From: Spirochaeta lutea
Lineage (GTDB): Bacteria; Spirochaetota; Spirochaetia; DSM-27196; Salinispiraceae
Assembly: GCF_000758165.1 (NCBI RefSeq)
Contig: NZ_JNUP01000065.1
Span: forward strand, 147,359 to 211,358
Direction: 5' to 3'
Length of the DNA: 64,000 nucleotides
Of the stretch, positions 8,903-18,071 are shown in pieces; within the stretch, counting starts at the first letter, position 1, and each line of letters opens with the position of its first letter. The notes beneath the pieces were generated by a model that saw nothing but the letters and a program-made list of their open reading frames with translations, was not told the origin of the DNA and ran no database searches. The position numbers and the translations under genes were made by a program.

Positions 8903-8908
8903 AGTACC

Positions 8909-10195
8909 ATGAACCTGAGTATACCCAATGAGGTTGGTCGTCTCCAGTCGGTACTGCTTCATAACCCGGGCCGGGAGGTAGCCGCAATGACCCCGGATCG
9001 CGCCTCGGAGAACCTGTTCTACGATGTGGTACCCTTCGAACCCATGGTGGAGGAATACCGTCGGTTTCGAAAGGTCATGGAGGTCTTTTCCGAGCCGGTT
9101 TTTATCCGGGATCGGTTGGCTGTTGAGCTCCGGGACGAGGGCGGGTTGGCCCGGCGATGGCTGGTGCATCATGGCCTGTTAGCCGGGCTGCACCGGTCCA
9201 AGGCAGCCCGGCTTCATACCTGGCTCATGAAGGCATCGGTGGAGGAGTTGATTCAGGGGCTCGTGGGCGGTAGGGAGAAGCGGAGTGATACCCTTGAGGA
9301 TTACCTGTCCGGTGAAACCCACGATCTCCCACCCCTGCCGAATCTATTCTTTACCCGGGATCCCGGGTTTGTCATTGGGTCGGATTTGTTTATTTCTGCC
9401 ATGGCACATCCGGTGCGGAGGAGGGAGGGGTTGCTGACCGCCCTCGCCCTGGGTGCCTGGCGGCTGGATGACCAATCCATCACCCCGGATACCGGCTCGA
9501 TTCCCAGGATGCACATGCTCTCCGGCTCCATTGAAGGTGGCGATGTACTGGTGCTGGATGGATCCACCATCGTGGTTGGACTCAGTCAGCGTACAAATCC
9601 CCGGGGTGTTGATAGTCTGATTTCTTCCCTGTGGAGCCGGCGGAATGGGAAATCGAATCCTCCCGTACCCCATCGGATTATTTTGGTTCATCTCCCCCAT
9701 CAGCGGTCCATGATTCATCTTGATATGGTGTTCACCTTGGTTTCTTCCACCCAGGCCCTGATGTACCGGCCCCTCTTTGAGGGAGTCCGGGGTGTCCGGG
9801 TAACCGGTGTATCCTGGGAGAACAGAGAACCCCCGCGGTTTTATGAGTATGATTCGGTGTTTCAAGCCCTGGAAGCGGCCGGACATCCCCTGGAGCCCCT
9901 GTGGGGAGGTGGTGGGGATGCCACAGTCCAGCAGAGAGAGCAGTGGATGGCCGGGATCAATGTGTGTTCCCTCGATGAGGGCCTCGTGATTGCCTATAAG
10001 AACAATCCCGCCACAATTCAGACCCTGGCTCATGCGGGGTTTTCAATAATGAGCGATCAGAAGGTCCTCTCCTCCAGGGATTTGATGGAGAAACGCCCCC
10101 TTTGCATCACCCTGCCGGGACTTGAGCTGGCACGGGCGGGGGGCGGGCTGCGGTGTATGACCATGCCGCTTACCCGGGCGGCCGTCACAAGGTAG
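8909..10195 (+). CDS. arcA: arginine deiminase
   Basis: 428 residues, cytoplasmic. Predicted to hydrolyse arginine to citrulline and ammonia. Guanidino-group modifying enzyme motifs are all present: LHNPGREVAAMTP at the N-terminus, NLFFTRDPGFVIG, EGGDVLVLDG, IHLDMVFT with its catalytic His/Asp, and the C-terminal GGGLRCMTMPLTR with catalytic Cys416. The usual partners of the ADI pathway (ornithine carbamoyltransferase, carbamate kinase, antiporter) are not in the window, so its use for energy or for ammonia production against acid is open. Confidence 0.88.
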   Translation: MNLSIPNEVGRLQSVLLHNPGREVAAMTPDRASENLFYDVVPFEPMVEEYRRFRKVMEVFSEPVFIRDRLAVELRDEGGLARRWLVHHGLLAGLHRSKAARLHTWLMKASVEELIQGLVGGREKRSDTLEDYLSGETHDLPPLPNLFFTRDPGFVIGSDLFISAMAHPVRRREGLLTALALGAWRLDDQSITPDTGSIPRMHMLSGSIEGGDVLVLDGSTIVVGLSQRTNPRGVDSLISSLWSRRNGKSNPPVPHRIILVHLPHQRSMIHLDMVFTLVSSTQALMYRPLFEGVRGVRVTGVSWENREPPRFYEYDSVFQALEAAGHPLEPLWGGGGDATVQQREQWMAGINVCSLDEGLVIAYKNNPATIQTLAHAGFSIMSDQKVLSSRDLMEKRPLCITLPGLELARAGGGLRCMTMPLTRAAVTR

Positions 10196-10258
10196 GCTCG
10201 GGGTTTGAGGTCGGCCTTCACCATCGCGATGGCATCCCAGACCGGACACCCGGTACGC

Positions 10259-10849
10259 TCAGGGGTCGAGGACTACCCGGCCGATTTCAACCAGGTGTGA
10301 TCGGCCCGGGGCTACCGATGCCTCGCCCAGGGGATCGTCGGCATCGGGATCTTGAACCTTTACGATCCGCAGGGTTTCCCCTCGGGCAGTCATGGGGGGC
10401 AGGTCGCGGTGTAACTGGGCCGCCAGGACCTCTGCTCGGTGGCGGGCATCATCGGCATCACCCTGAAACCTGGCGACACAGAGATGGGGTTCGAAGGAAA
10501 TATGCTCCGGCCATTGACCGGCCAATTTATCGGAGTAATACCGGGTATGCAGTCTGGTGCAGGCCTCGTAGCCGGTGTTCGGCACCAAATACACGTGCCA
10601 GGCGGGGGAGTTTTGGCAGTTTGTGGTAATTACCCGGGAAAACTCCAGGGGAAATTGGCGCTCTCCCTGACTGAGGATGGAGATTTCCAGAAGAAATAGT
10701 TCAGGGGGAAGGTAGGCTGTAGGATAGACAAGGGTGATGTGCGGCGGGATCCATCCGAACCGATCGCCGTCGTATTTCTCTCGGATACCTTCAATGAATG
10801 CCAGGTCCGGGGCCTTGAATGTGGGTTCTATTATCGCTGCGCAACGCAT
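10259..10849 (-). CDS. 2H phosphoesterase superfamily (2'-5' RNA ligase-like) protein
   Basis: 196 residues from ATG 10849 (MRCAAIIEP), which starts right at the first beta strand of the fold. Two His motifs spaced as in the 2H family: PPHITLVYP (His37) and FEPHLCVARF (His122). The second is His-x-Cys rather than the usual His-x-Thr/Ser, a small departure at the active site. Family members act on cyclic phosphates or 2'-5' RNA linkages; the true substrate is unknown. No good Shine-Dalgarno is seen; TATAGT ends 6 nt upstream of the ATG. It converges with arcA. Confidence 0.7.
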   Translation of the reverse strand: MRCAAIIEPTFKAPDLAFIEGIREKYDGDRFGWIPPHITLVYPTAYLPPELFLLEISILSQGERQFPLEFSRVITTNCQNSPAWHVYLVPNTGYEACTRLHTRYYSDKLAGQWPEHISFEPHLCVARFQGDADDARHRAEVLAAQLHRDLPPMTARGETLRIVKVQDPDADDPLGEASVAPGRSHLVEIGRVVLDP

Positions 10850-11014
10850 AGTTCCACTATAGTACAGTGTGAACGGAATTTTGCGGATAGCTGTCAAAAC
10901 TCGCGAAGAAACCGAGGGCAGGGCATAATCAGAGCAGTCGTTTCGGAGGTGATTCCCAGAATCCCGGCAGCCGGTAAGGCGGGCGGCCGCCGGGTAGGGT
11001 TTTAAGGGGCCCGA

Positions 11015-12340
11015 TTACAAGAGGTCTAGAATTACCGGTTCCCGGGGGATGGAGGTTTTCCCCTGGGTGAGTCTGACCGGTTCACCGTCCAGGAGGTTTT
11101 TTGCTTCAAGATTGAGCAGCCCCTGGGGCAGTACCTCGGTGAGATCGAGGGTTCCTCGTTTGTCCTCTAGGGTGAAGATACCGAGGCGCAGCCTGGAGAC
11201 GGAAAGGTCCTCGGCGGTATTGCGGTAGGTGGCAACCACTACTCCCCGGGTGGAGGTCCGGTGAATCTGGTAGAACCCCTGGCAATGGATTGGATCTCGG
11301 CGGACCTTGGTAAGCTTCTGGATGAATCCGGCAAACCCGGGCTCGGTTTCCCAGCGGACAGGATCCTTGTCAAACAGGTCCGGACGGTGGGGGTCTGCAA
11401 CCTCCTGCCCGCCGTAGACCAGAAAGGTCCCCTGTTCGAAGGCAGTGAAGGCCGTCCAGTTTCTATGGGCCCGAGGATCGGGAATCCAGTGTCGGCTGCG
11501 TTCCTGGTCGTGATTCTCGGTGAACCGCAGCTTGAGGTAATTCCCGGGTAGGATGTACTGCTGCCTGCGTTTGACATCGATAAAGTCCTCAAAATCCGCC
11601 CGGCCCTCCAGGTAGAGTTTGAAAACATCGAAGCTGTCATAATCGTAGGCTACATCGAAGGCCCGGTAAATCTCGCCATCGGACAGGCAGCCGTAGCCCC
11701 TGTTCCGCATCTCCAGGAGAAACCGGGGTTCCACCGACTCGGATAACCAGATGACTCCGGGTTTCCGTGCCTCGCAGCGCTCCCGGGCAAGCATCCAGAA
11801 CTCCAGGGGCAACAGGGGCGCTACATCGCAGCGGAAGCCGTCGACACCCAGGGACAGCCAGTATTCCAGGGTATCAATGAGATAATCCTGGAGGTCTTGG
11901 TTGGAAAAATCCAGATCGATTATGTCGTACCATTCCCCGACCCGGTTTCCGGGACCACCCCCGGGTTTCTGGTAGAACCATTCGGGGTGCTGCTCAAAGA
12001 GCAGCGAATCGGGGCTTGTATGGTTATACACCACGTCGATCATCACCTTCATGCCGAGGCGGTGGGCTTCCTCCACGAATCCGGTGAAATCCTCCAGGGT
12101 TCCGTACTCCGGGTTTATGCCCCGGTAGTCCCGGATCGCGTAGGGGCTGCCGGCGGATCCTTTGCGGTTTTTTTCTCCGATGGGATGGATGGGTAACAGC
12201 CAAAGGATGTCCGTGCCCAGATTCCGGATCCTCGCTAGATCTCCCTGAGCAGCCCGAAGGGTTCCCTCCGGGCTGTGGTTTCGCAAATACAGGGAATAGA
12301 TTGTGCTATTCCGCAGAGATAAATCGGTGTTTAATGCCAT
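11015..12340 (-). CDS. cytoplasmic GH13 alpha-amylase-family glycosidase
   Basis: 441 residues without a signal peptide. TIM-barrel motifs: IDVVYNHTSPDS near 101, nucleophile Asp172 in DGFRCDVAPL, acid Glu201 in WLSESVEP, and Asp278 in RFTENHDQE. It is compact, with a very short C-terminal domain. It follows malQ by 25 bp on the same strand and probably acts with it on maltodextrins or glycogen fragments. The exact specificity (amylase, maltogenic or neopullulanase type) cannot be decided by eye. Confidence 0.8.
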   Translation of the reverse strand: MALNTDLSLRNSTIYSLYLRNHSPEGTLRAAQGDLARIRNLGTDILWLLPIHPIGEKNRKGSAGSPYAIRDYRGINPEYGTLEDFTGFVEEAHRLGMKVMIDVVYNHTSPDSLLFEQHPEWFYQKPGGGPGNRVGEWYDIIDLDFSNQDLQDYLIDTLEYWLSLGVDGFRCDVAPLLPLEFWMLARERCEARKPGVIWLSESVEPRFLLEMRNRGYGCLSDGEIYRAFDVAYDYDSFDVFKLYLEGRADFEDFIDVKRRQQYILPGNYLKLRFTENHDQERSRHWIPDPRAHRNWTAFTAFEQGTFLVYGGQEVADPHRPDLFDKDPVRWETEPGFAGFIQKLTKVRRDPIHCQGFYQIHRTSTRGVVVATYRNTAEDLSVSRLRLGIFTLEDKRGTLDLTEVLPQGLLNLEAKNLLDGEPVRLTQGKTSIPREPVILDLL

Positions 12341-12365
12341 GTAATACTCTCCAGAGAGGCTTGGG

Positions 12366-13892
12366 TTAATACCGGCCGTAGAGCTGGGTCAGATCTGCCA
12401 GGCGATCCACCAACCGGCGGTTGAGTGAGCCTGGTTTCATACGCCAGGTCCAGTTATTACCCAGGGTACCGGGGAAGTTGAACCGGGCTTCAGTGCCGAG
12501 ACCCAGAACATCCTGGAGGGGAAATACCGCCAGGGACGAGACCGAGGCCATGGCCGCCTGGATAAAATCCCAGTGAATATCCTTACCGCTGGAGCTTCCG
12601 GACTTCAGGTACCGCCGGGCATAGTCCTGATCCCGCTGGGGCGCGTTGGTGTACCAACCCGTCACCGTGTCATTATCATGGGTACCGGTGTACATGAGGG
12701 AGTTCGGATCAGCGGTATGGGGCAGGTGGTCATTTTCCTCCCCGGAATCAAAGGCGAATTGAAGCACCTTCATTCCCGGAAATCCGCAGAATTCGATGAG
12801 CTCCTTCACATCCTGGGTAATAACCCCAAGATCTTCCGCGATTACCGGGGCATCGCCGATCTCCTGTTTAACCGCCGTAAACAGCTCTTTTCCCGGCGCG
12901 GGAATCCAGGAACCGTTAATGGCGGTCTTCTCACCGTAGGGAACCGCCCAGTAGGCGGAAAATCCCCTGAAGTGGTCGATCCGAATCAGATCGTACATGG
13001 AGAGCTTATCCTTCAGTACATCAATCCACCAACGGAAGTTGGTTTTCCGCAGATAGTCCCAGTCGTAGAGGGGATTGCCCCAGAGCTGGCCGGTGGCAGA
13101 AAAATAGTCAGGCGGTACCCCTGCTACGTGGGTGGGCCGTCCCTCCTCGTCGAAAAGGAAAATTTCCGGGTTGCTCCAGGAATCTGCGCTGTCATAGGCG
13201 ATAAAGATGGGCATATCGCCGATGATCTTGATCCCGTTATTATTCGCATAGGATCGTATCGCCCTCCACTGGGTGAAAAACTCGAACTGCATGAACTTGT
13301 GGAACTGAATCTCGTCACCACGCTCGGAGCGTACCGCGTCCAGGGCAGCCCAATCCCGTTTCCGGAACTCCTCGGGCCACTGATCCCAGCTGACGCCTCC
13401 GAATTTATCCTTAATCACCATGAAGAGGCTGAAATCCTCCAGCCAATCCTTCTCTTCGTGGCAGAACCGATTAAACCGTTCGGCTGCCAACCGACTCGAG
13501 GCATCGGATCGCTGGATTTTTTCAACGAAACGCTGGTACGCCTTTCTCAGGGCATCCAGCTTTAAGGGAATAAGCGCGCCGAAATCCACAGTATCCTGAG
13601 GCAGGTGGCTCAACTTCTCCAGCTCACTGCGTTGGAGAAGTTTCTGGGAAACCAGATCCTCCAAATCGATGAGGTAGGGATTTCCGGCATAGGCTGAAAA
13701 ACACTGGTACGGGCTGTCACCGTATCCTGTAGGTCCCAGGGGGCAGATCTGCCAAATGGATTGTTTGGCCAACACCAAGGTGTCAATAAATTGATATGCT
13801 TCTCTTCCAAGACTTCCGATCCCGTAGTTTCCGGGTAAACTCGTGGGGTGCAGCAGAATACCGCTGGCCCGTTTGAACGCTTGCGTAGACAT
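12366..13892 (-). CDS. malQ: 4-alpha-glucanotransferase (amylomaltase)
   Basis: 508 residues, the normal size of the GH77 family. It starts with ASGILLHPTSLPGNYGIG and has LIRIDHFRGFSAYWAVP (nucleophile Asp), VIAEDLGVI (acid Glu) and GTHDNDTVTGWY (third carboxylate), all diagnostic. It moves maltosyl units between maltodextrins, releasing glucose. A strong ribosome site (AAGGAGGAGG) precedes the ATG. It is first gene of an operon with the GH13 gene, under the promoter/operator at 13938-13966. Confidence 0.95.
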   Translation of the reverse strand: MSTQAFKRASGILLHPTSLPGNYGIGSLGREAYQFIDTLVLAKQSIWQICPLGPTGYGDSPYQCFSAYAGNPYLIDLEDLVSQKLLQRSELEKLSHLPQDTVDFGALIPLKLDALRKAYQRFVEKIQRSDASSRLAAERFNRFCHEEKDWLEDFSLFMVIKDKFGGVSWDQWPEEFRKRDWAALDAVRSERGDEIQFHKFMQFEFFTQWRAIRSYANNNGIKIIGDMPIFIAYDSADSWSNPEIFLFDEEGRPTHVAGVPPDYFSATGQLWGNPLYDWDYLRKTNFRWWIDVLKDKLSMYDLIRIDHFRGFSAYWAVPYGEKTAINGSWIPAPGKELFTAVKQEIGDAPVIAEDLGVITQDVKELIEFCGFPGMKVLQFAFDSGEENDHLPHTADPNSLMYTGTHDNDTVTGWYTNAPQRDQDYARRYLKSGSSSGKDIHWDFIQAAMASVSSLAVFPLQDVLGLGTEARFNFPGTLGNNWTWRMKPGSLNRRLVDRLADLTQLYGRY

Positions 13893-13937
13893 ACGCCTCC
13901 TCCTTAGCGGGGGTTTATCTTATTAGGTAGTAGTGTC

Positions 13938-13966
13938 AGTGTAGGGGTGTAAACCGGTTTAGTCAA
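13938..13966 (-). promoter_or_regulatory. malQ promoter with LacI-type palindromic operator
   Basis: Minus strand TTGACT (13966-13961), 17 bp, TACACT (13943-13938). The spacer holds the perfect 12-bp palindrome TAAACCGGTTTA (13950-13961). Its central CG and AAA/TTT flanks fit LacI-family sugar repressors, and its position between -35 and -10 would block RNA polymerase. No LacI gene is in the window. Confidence 0.65.
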
Positions 13967-14103
13967 GAAAAAATTCATGGGAATATGGGAGGCAATTGCA
14001 AAACAGAGTGTAGGGAGCCTCGTTGGTAAAGGGATTCGAATGCCTCTGGTTCCCCGGAATGCCGGGTAAACAACTGATCAGGGCTGATTCACCCCCGGGG
14101 CAT

Positions 14104-14135
14104 AAAAAAGCTGCAGTCCCGGGGGGAACTGCAGC
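14104..14135 (-). terminator. rho-independent terminator, minus strand
   Basis: The 8-bp stem GCTGCAGT/ACTGCAGC (14110-14117 with 14128-14135) is followed on the minus strand by six T (14109-14104). It lies 150 bp beyond the membrane-protein gene that ends at 14285 and probably terminates it. Confidence 0.65.
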
Positions 14136-14137
14136 CC

Positions 14138-14226
14138 TTCGTCCCCATACCCGGGGTGCGGGGGTGATTTGCCAGGCTCTGATGCACATACGAGGCGTTT
14201 CGTCCCCATACCCGGGGCGCAGGGGC
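14138..14226. repeat. pair of direct repeats, 61 bp apart
   Basis: TTCGTCCCCATACCCGGGG occurs at 14138-14156 and 14199-14217; similarity continues for 9 more bases (TGCGGGGGT and CGCAGGGGC). The 33 bp between hold no gene. In the 392-bp gap 13893-14284 I see only the malQ promoter, the terminator and these repeats. Confidence 0.7.
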
Positions 14227-14284
14227 CGAGGACCCGGTTCCGACGGTTTGCAGGCCATAGATACCCTGCCAAACCGGGCCGCCC

Positions 14285-14902
14285 TTAATCCTCGGGATTT
14301 TCCTCCAAGCACAGCACCGCGTAGAGGTAGCCCTGGGCCGAAATCGAAAAGGAAACGGTGAAGAGCATTACAAAAAATCCTACAATTCCTGCAACGGCCT
14401 CGCCGAGAATGGCGCCGGCGATATATCCCAAAATACCGGTGATAGCTCCGGAGATAATGGCGATAACCAGATACGTCAGAAAGATTGTTTTTTTCTGGCC
14501 ATAGGTCCGGTTATTGCTCATTTGTATGGCCGCCAGGGGAGACATTCCCTGATCCACGGTCAATAGGGGTGCGAAGAGCCATGCGAAGGACAGGATAATT
14601 CCAGGAACCAGGAGGAAGCTTGTCCCAATGAGGGTTCCAAGACATACGAAGGCGGTAACCAGGAAATAATCGCCCATGTACTTTCGGTACCGGGGATTAA
14701 AGATCTCGGTATACGAAATCGGTTCGTTTCTCGCCGCCTTGGCGGGCAACCCCACTACAAGCCCGATAGTCGTTCCAACATTGATGTATGGGATCCAGAT
14801 GGTGAGTACCCATAACACGGCGTTTGACAGAATGGGTACGAGGTTCTGAATTCCCCGGGTTAGGGCGTTACTAATTACATCGCCTACGCGTAAATCCTTC
14901 AT
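14285..14902 (-). CDS. polytopic membrane protein, unknown (DUF975-like)
   Basis: 205 residues from ATG 14902, which has AAGGAG 9 nt upstream; the upstream in-frame extension lacks this. Five or six hydrophobic segments (IQNLVPILSNAVLWVLTIWI, VTAFVCLGTLIGTSFLLVPG, AGAILGEAVAGIVGFFVMLF). The LVPGIILSFAWLFAPLLTVD segment, with a Pro-Gly in a helix followed by a charged QGMSPLAAIQMS helix, resembles DUF975/glycerophosphodiester-esterase membrane domains. No function can be given. Confidence 0.65.
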   Translation of the reverse strand: MKDLRVGDVISNALTRGIQNLVPILSNAVLWVLTIWIPYINVGTTIGLVVGLPAKAARNEPISYTEIFNPRYRKYMGDYFLVTAFVCLGTLIGTSFLLVPGIILSFAWLFAPLLTVDQGMSPLAAIQMSNNRTYGQKKTIFLTYLVIAIISGAITGILGYIAGAILGEAVAGIVGFFVMLFTVSFSISAQGYLYAVLCLEENPED

Positions 14903-14946
14903 ACTTCCAACTCCTTTATGTTGTGATATTTTGTGGATATTCCTGG

Positions 14947-14974
14947 ATTTTAAGAATACCCACCCCCATGGCAA
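14947..14974 (-). promoter_or_regulatory. promoter of the DUF975-like gene
   Basis: Minus strand TTGCCA (14974-14969), 16 bp, TAAAAT (14952-14947), about 45 bp before the ATG. Confidence 0.45.
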
Positions 14975-15004
14975 TGATAATACAGGGAGGATAGGATTTC
15001 ACGC

Positions 15005-16327
15005 TTATTTATTAGCATCTCCCAGGGTTCTCAGATAGGACACCAGACTCTCTATGGCTGGTTTAAACACCGCCGGGTCTTTTAACAGGGTAATGACCAG
15101 GGCGGGGTAGTCGTCTATGCCGTACAGGTATCCGGGGTGCACGAGAATTCCGAGGGTACTGAGGATATCCAGGGCAAGGCCCTCATCGTCTCCCTGGCAG
15201 GCCGGTACTGCAAGGATGCAGTGGATGCCTCCTTGAGGCTGGTGGGGAAGCAGAGAATCGATACCGGGGGTCGTGAGCAGGGTTTCCCGGTTTTGCTGCA
15301 ATAGCCGTACAATCCGATGGGTTATACCCCCGTCCTGATGGACCTGTGCCAACAAGCCGGGCAGAAGGGCCTGGGAGAGGCTTGAGCAGTTTAGGTAGAC
15401 ATCATTCGCCGTTTCAAGCCGCTGGAGGATTTGATCGAGGGGTAAAAAGTCATCCTGTCGGAGGGGCGTGTCCTCAGGATAGCCCTGTGTAGGCTTCGGT
15501 GTCGGCGTCCCAGGGGGCTGGGGGGGCTCTGCCGGCGCGGTCCCGCCGGTATGCACCACTAGCCAGCTGAGCTTCAGATCCGGGGAGGCACAGAGCTTCG
15601 AGATGCCGTTGATGGTGAAGCTGGGAACCGGGGTATCCAGGGATAGGGGACGGGGAAGCGACGGAAGGGTAGGGTCAGGGAGGGGTTCACCCGGGGATGG
15701 GGGATCACAGGCATTCGAATCACCGTAGAGAAAGGAGCTGAACACCTCATCAAAGATGATCATGATTCCGTATTCTTTTCCCAATTCTAAAATGTCTTCC
15801 AGATCCCGGCGGCCCAGGACGGCGCCGGTGGGGTTGTTGGGGCTGATGAGGAGGATGAACCGGGTTGTGGGCTGGATGAGGCTCTCCAGGACTGAGAGGT
15901 TCGGGCGGAATCCCCTGTCGGGTTCCAAGGGGTAGTAGTCGGGTTCCAGGCCGGCGAAACTTGCGAGCTCCTCGAAGAGCGGGTAGCCCGGAAGGGGGAG
16001 GAGCAGACGGTCTCCGGGGTCGGCCAACTGGGTGAACAGCAGGGTGTAGCTTTCGCTGGACGAGGCGGTGATGAGGATGCGGTCCGGGTGAAGGGTGATT
16101 CCTTCCCGGGCGTAGAAGCGTGCGATGGCCCGGCGGGCTTCTATGCTTCCCCGGGGATCGGGGTTGTACCGGCGATGGGTAAAGTAGGACGCAGCTTCCC
16201 GGGCGAGCAGATCCGGGTCGGGGACTAACCCGTTGTCGTGGAAGTTGCTGTCCACCAGATTAATGATATGGGTACCCTGGGCGGTTAGCTGGTCCAGGAG
16301 CTGGTGTAGGGGGTTTTTACCGTTCAT
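15005..16327 (-). CDS. PLP-dependent aminotransferase, class I/II
   Basis: 440 residues. Fold-type I motifs: RRYNPDPRGSIEARRAIARF, ITASSSESYTLLF (phosphate loop), LISPNNPTGAVLGR (substrate Asn), IIFDEVFSSF (PLP Asp) and NGISKLCASPDLKLSW with the Schiff-base Lys. It transfers an amino group between an amino acid and a keto acid; the substrate is not readable. Two Pro-rich low-complexity loops (PSPGEPLPDPTLPSLPRPLS and EPPQPPGTPTPKP) flank the Lys region and are not part of the usual domain. No Shine-Dalgarno; TATACT sits 8 nt upstream. Confidence 0.8.
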   Translation of the reverse strand: MNGKNPLHQLLDQLTAQGTHIINLVDSNFHDNGLVPDPDLLAREAASYFTHRRYNPDPRGSIEARRAIARFYAREGITLHPDRILITASSSESYTLLFTQLADPGDRLLLPLPGYPLFEELASFAGLEPDYYPLEPDRGFRPNLSVLESLIQPTTRFILLISPNNPTGAVLGRRDLEDILELGKEYGIMIIFDEVFSSFLYGDSNACDPPSPGEPLPDPTLPSLPRPLSLDTPVPSFTINGISKLCASPDLKLSWLVVHTGGTAPAEPPQPPGTPTPKPTQGYPEDTPLRQDDFLPLDQILQRLETANDVYLNCSSLSQALLPGLLAQVHQDGGITHRIVRLLQQNRETLLTTPGIDSLLPHQPQGGIHCILAVPACQGDDEGLALDILSTLGILVHPGYLYGIDDYPALVITLLKDPAVFKPAIESLVSYLRTLGDANK

Positions 16328-16335
16328 ATGCCGGG

Positions 16336-16341
16336 AGTATA
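16336..16341 (-). promoter_or_regulatory. -10 box 8 nt upstream of the aminotransferase ATG
   Basis: Minus strand TATACT followed by 8 nt and the ATG at 16327. No convincing -35 is seen at 16-18 bp. Consistent with a leaderless mRNA. Confidence 0.4.
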
Positions 16342-16453
16342 CCGGGTTTGACCCCGGGGTGTGGAGGGCCGCTTCCTGGGTGGAATACCGCAGGGGCTGA
16401 GGGGTGCTTCCCGGGGCAACGCAAGCACCGGGGGCAACGCGAGTACCTGGGGC

Positions 16454-16488
16454 AAAAAAAAACCGTCCAGCCCGGGGGCTGAACGGTT
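16454..16488 (-). terminator. rho-independent terminator of eno
   Basis: AACCGT and ACGGTT, then CAGCCC and GGGCTG, form a 12-bp stem with one mismatch (16461-16488), followed on the minus strand by nine T (16462-16454). It is 72 bp beyond the enolase stop codon. Just beyond it are GGGGCAACGC repeats (16413-16438). Confidence 0.85.
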
Positions 16489-16559
16489 AGGTTCTGCAGG
16501 TTACAGGTTGTTCCGTCGGTGCATTGATTGGTCTGAAGCTTGCACCGTGATCCTATCAG

Positions 16560-17864
<1,305 letters not shown>

Positions 17865-17893
17865 CTATATATATCGGGTTTGAGGGTCTTTTT

Positions 17894-17922
17894 ACTATGG
17901 CTGTTCGGGGGGCTAATGTCAA
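17894..17922 (-). promoter_or_regulatory. eno promoter
   Basis: Minus strand TTGACA (17922-17917), 17 bp, CATAGT (17899-17894), about 40 bp before the ATG. Confidence 0.6.
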
Positions 17923-18034
17923 TACGGAGGCATTCTCCTTGGGGTGGGGGAACTAGGCTTCCGGCGGGGGCTGGGATGGGGGTTCGGTTTTTCCGTAATT
18001 GAACCCCATTCTCTTCCTGGGGGACCGCCCAGAA

Positions 18035-18063
18035 TTGACCCGGGTTCAATCCCAGCCTACAAT
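18035..18063 (+). promoter_or_regulatory. proS promoter giving a probable leaderless mRNA
   Basis: TTGACC (18035-18040), 17 bp, TACAAT (18058-18063), then 8 nt to the ATG at 18072. It is the clearest case here of a near-consensus promoter placed directly before a start codon with no ribosome site. Confidence 0.65.
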
Positions 18064-18071
18064 ACAGGTAC

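Noticed and set aside
12573-13565. Long open frame (330 codons) antisense to malQ
   Set aside because: It is a shadow of the well-conserved malQ frame in GC-rich DNA; no motif and no ribosome site.
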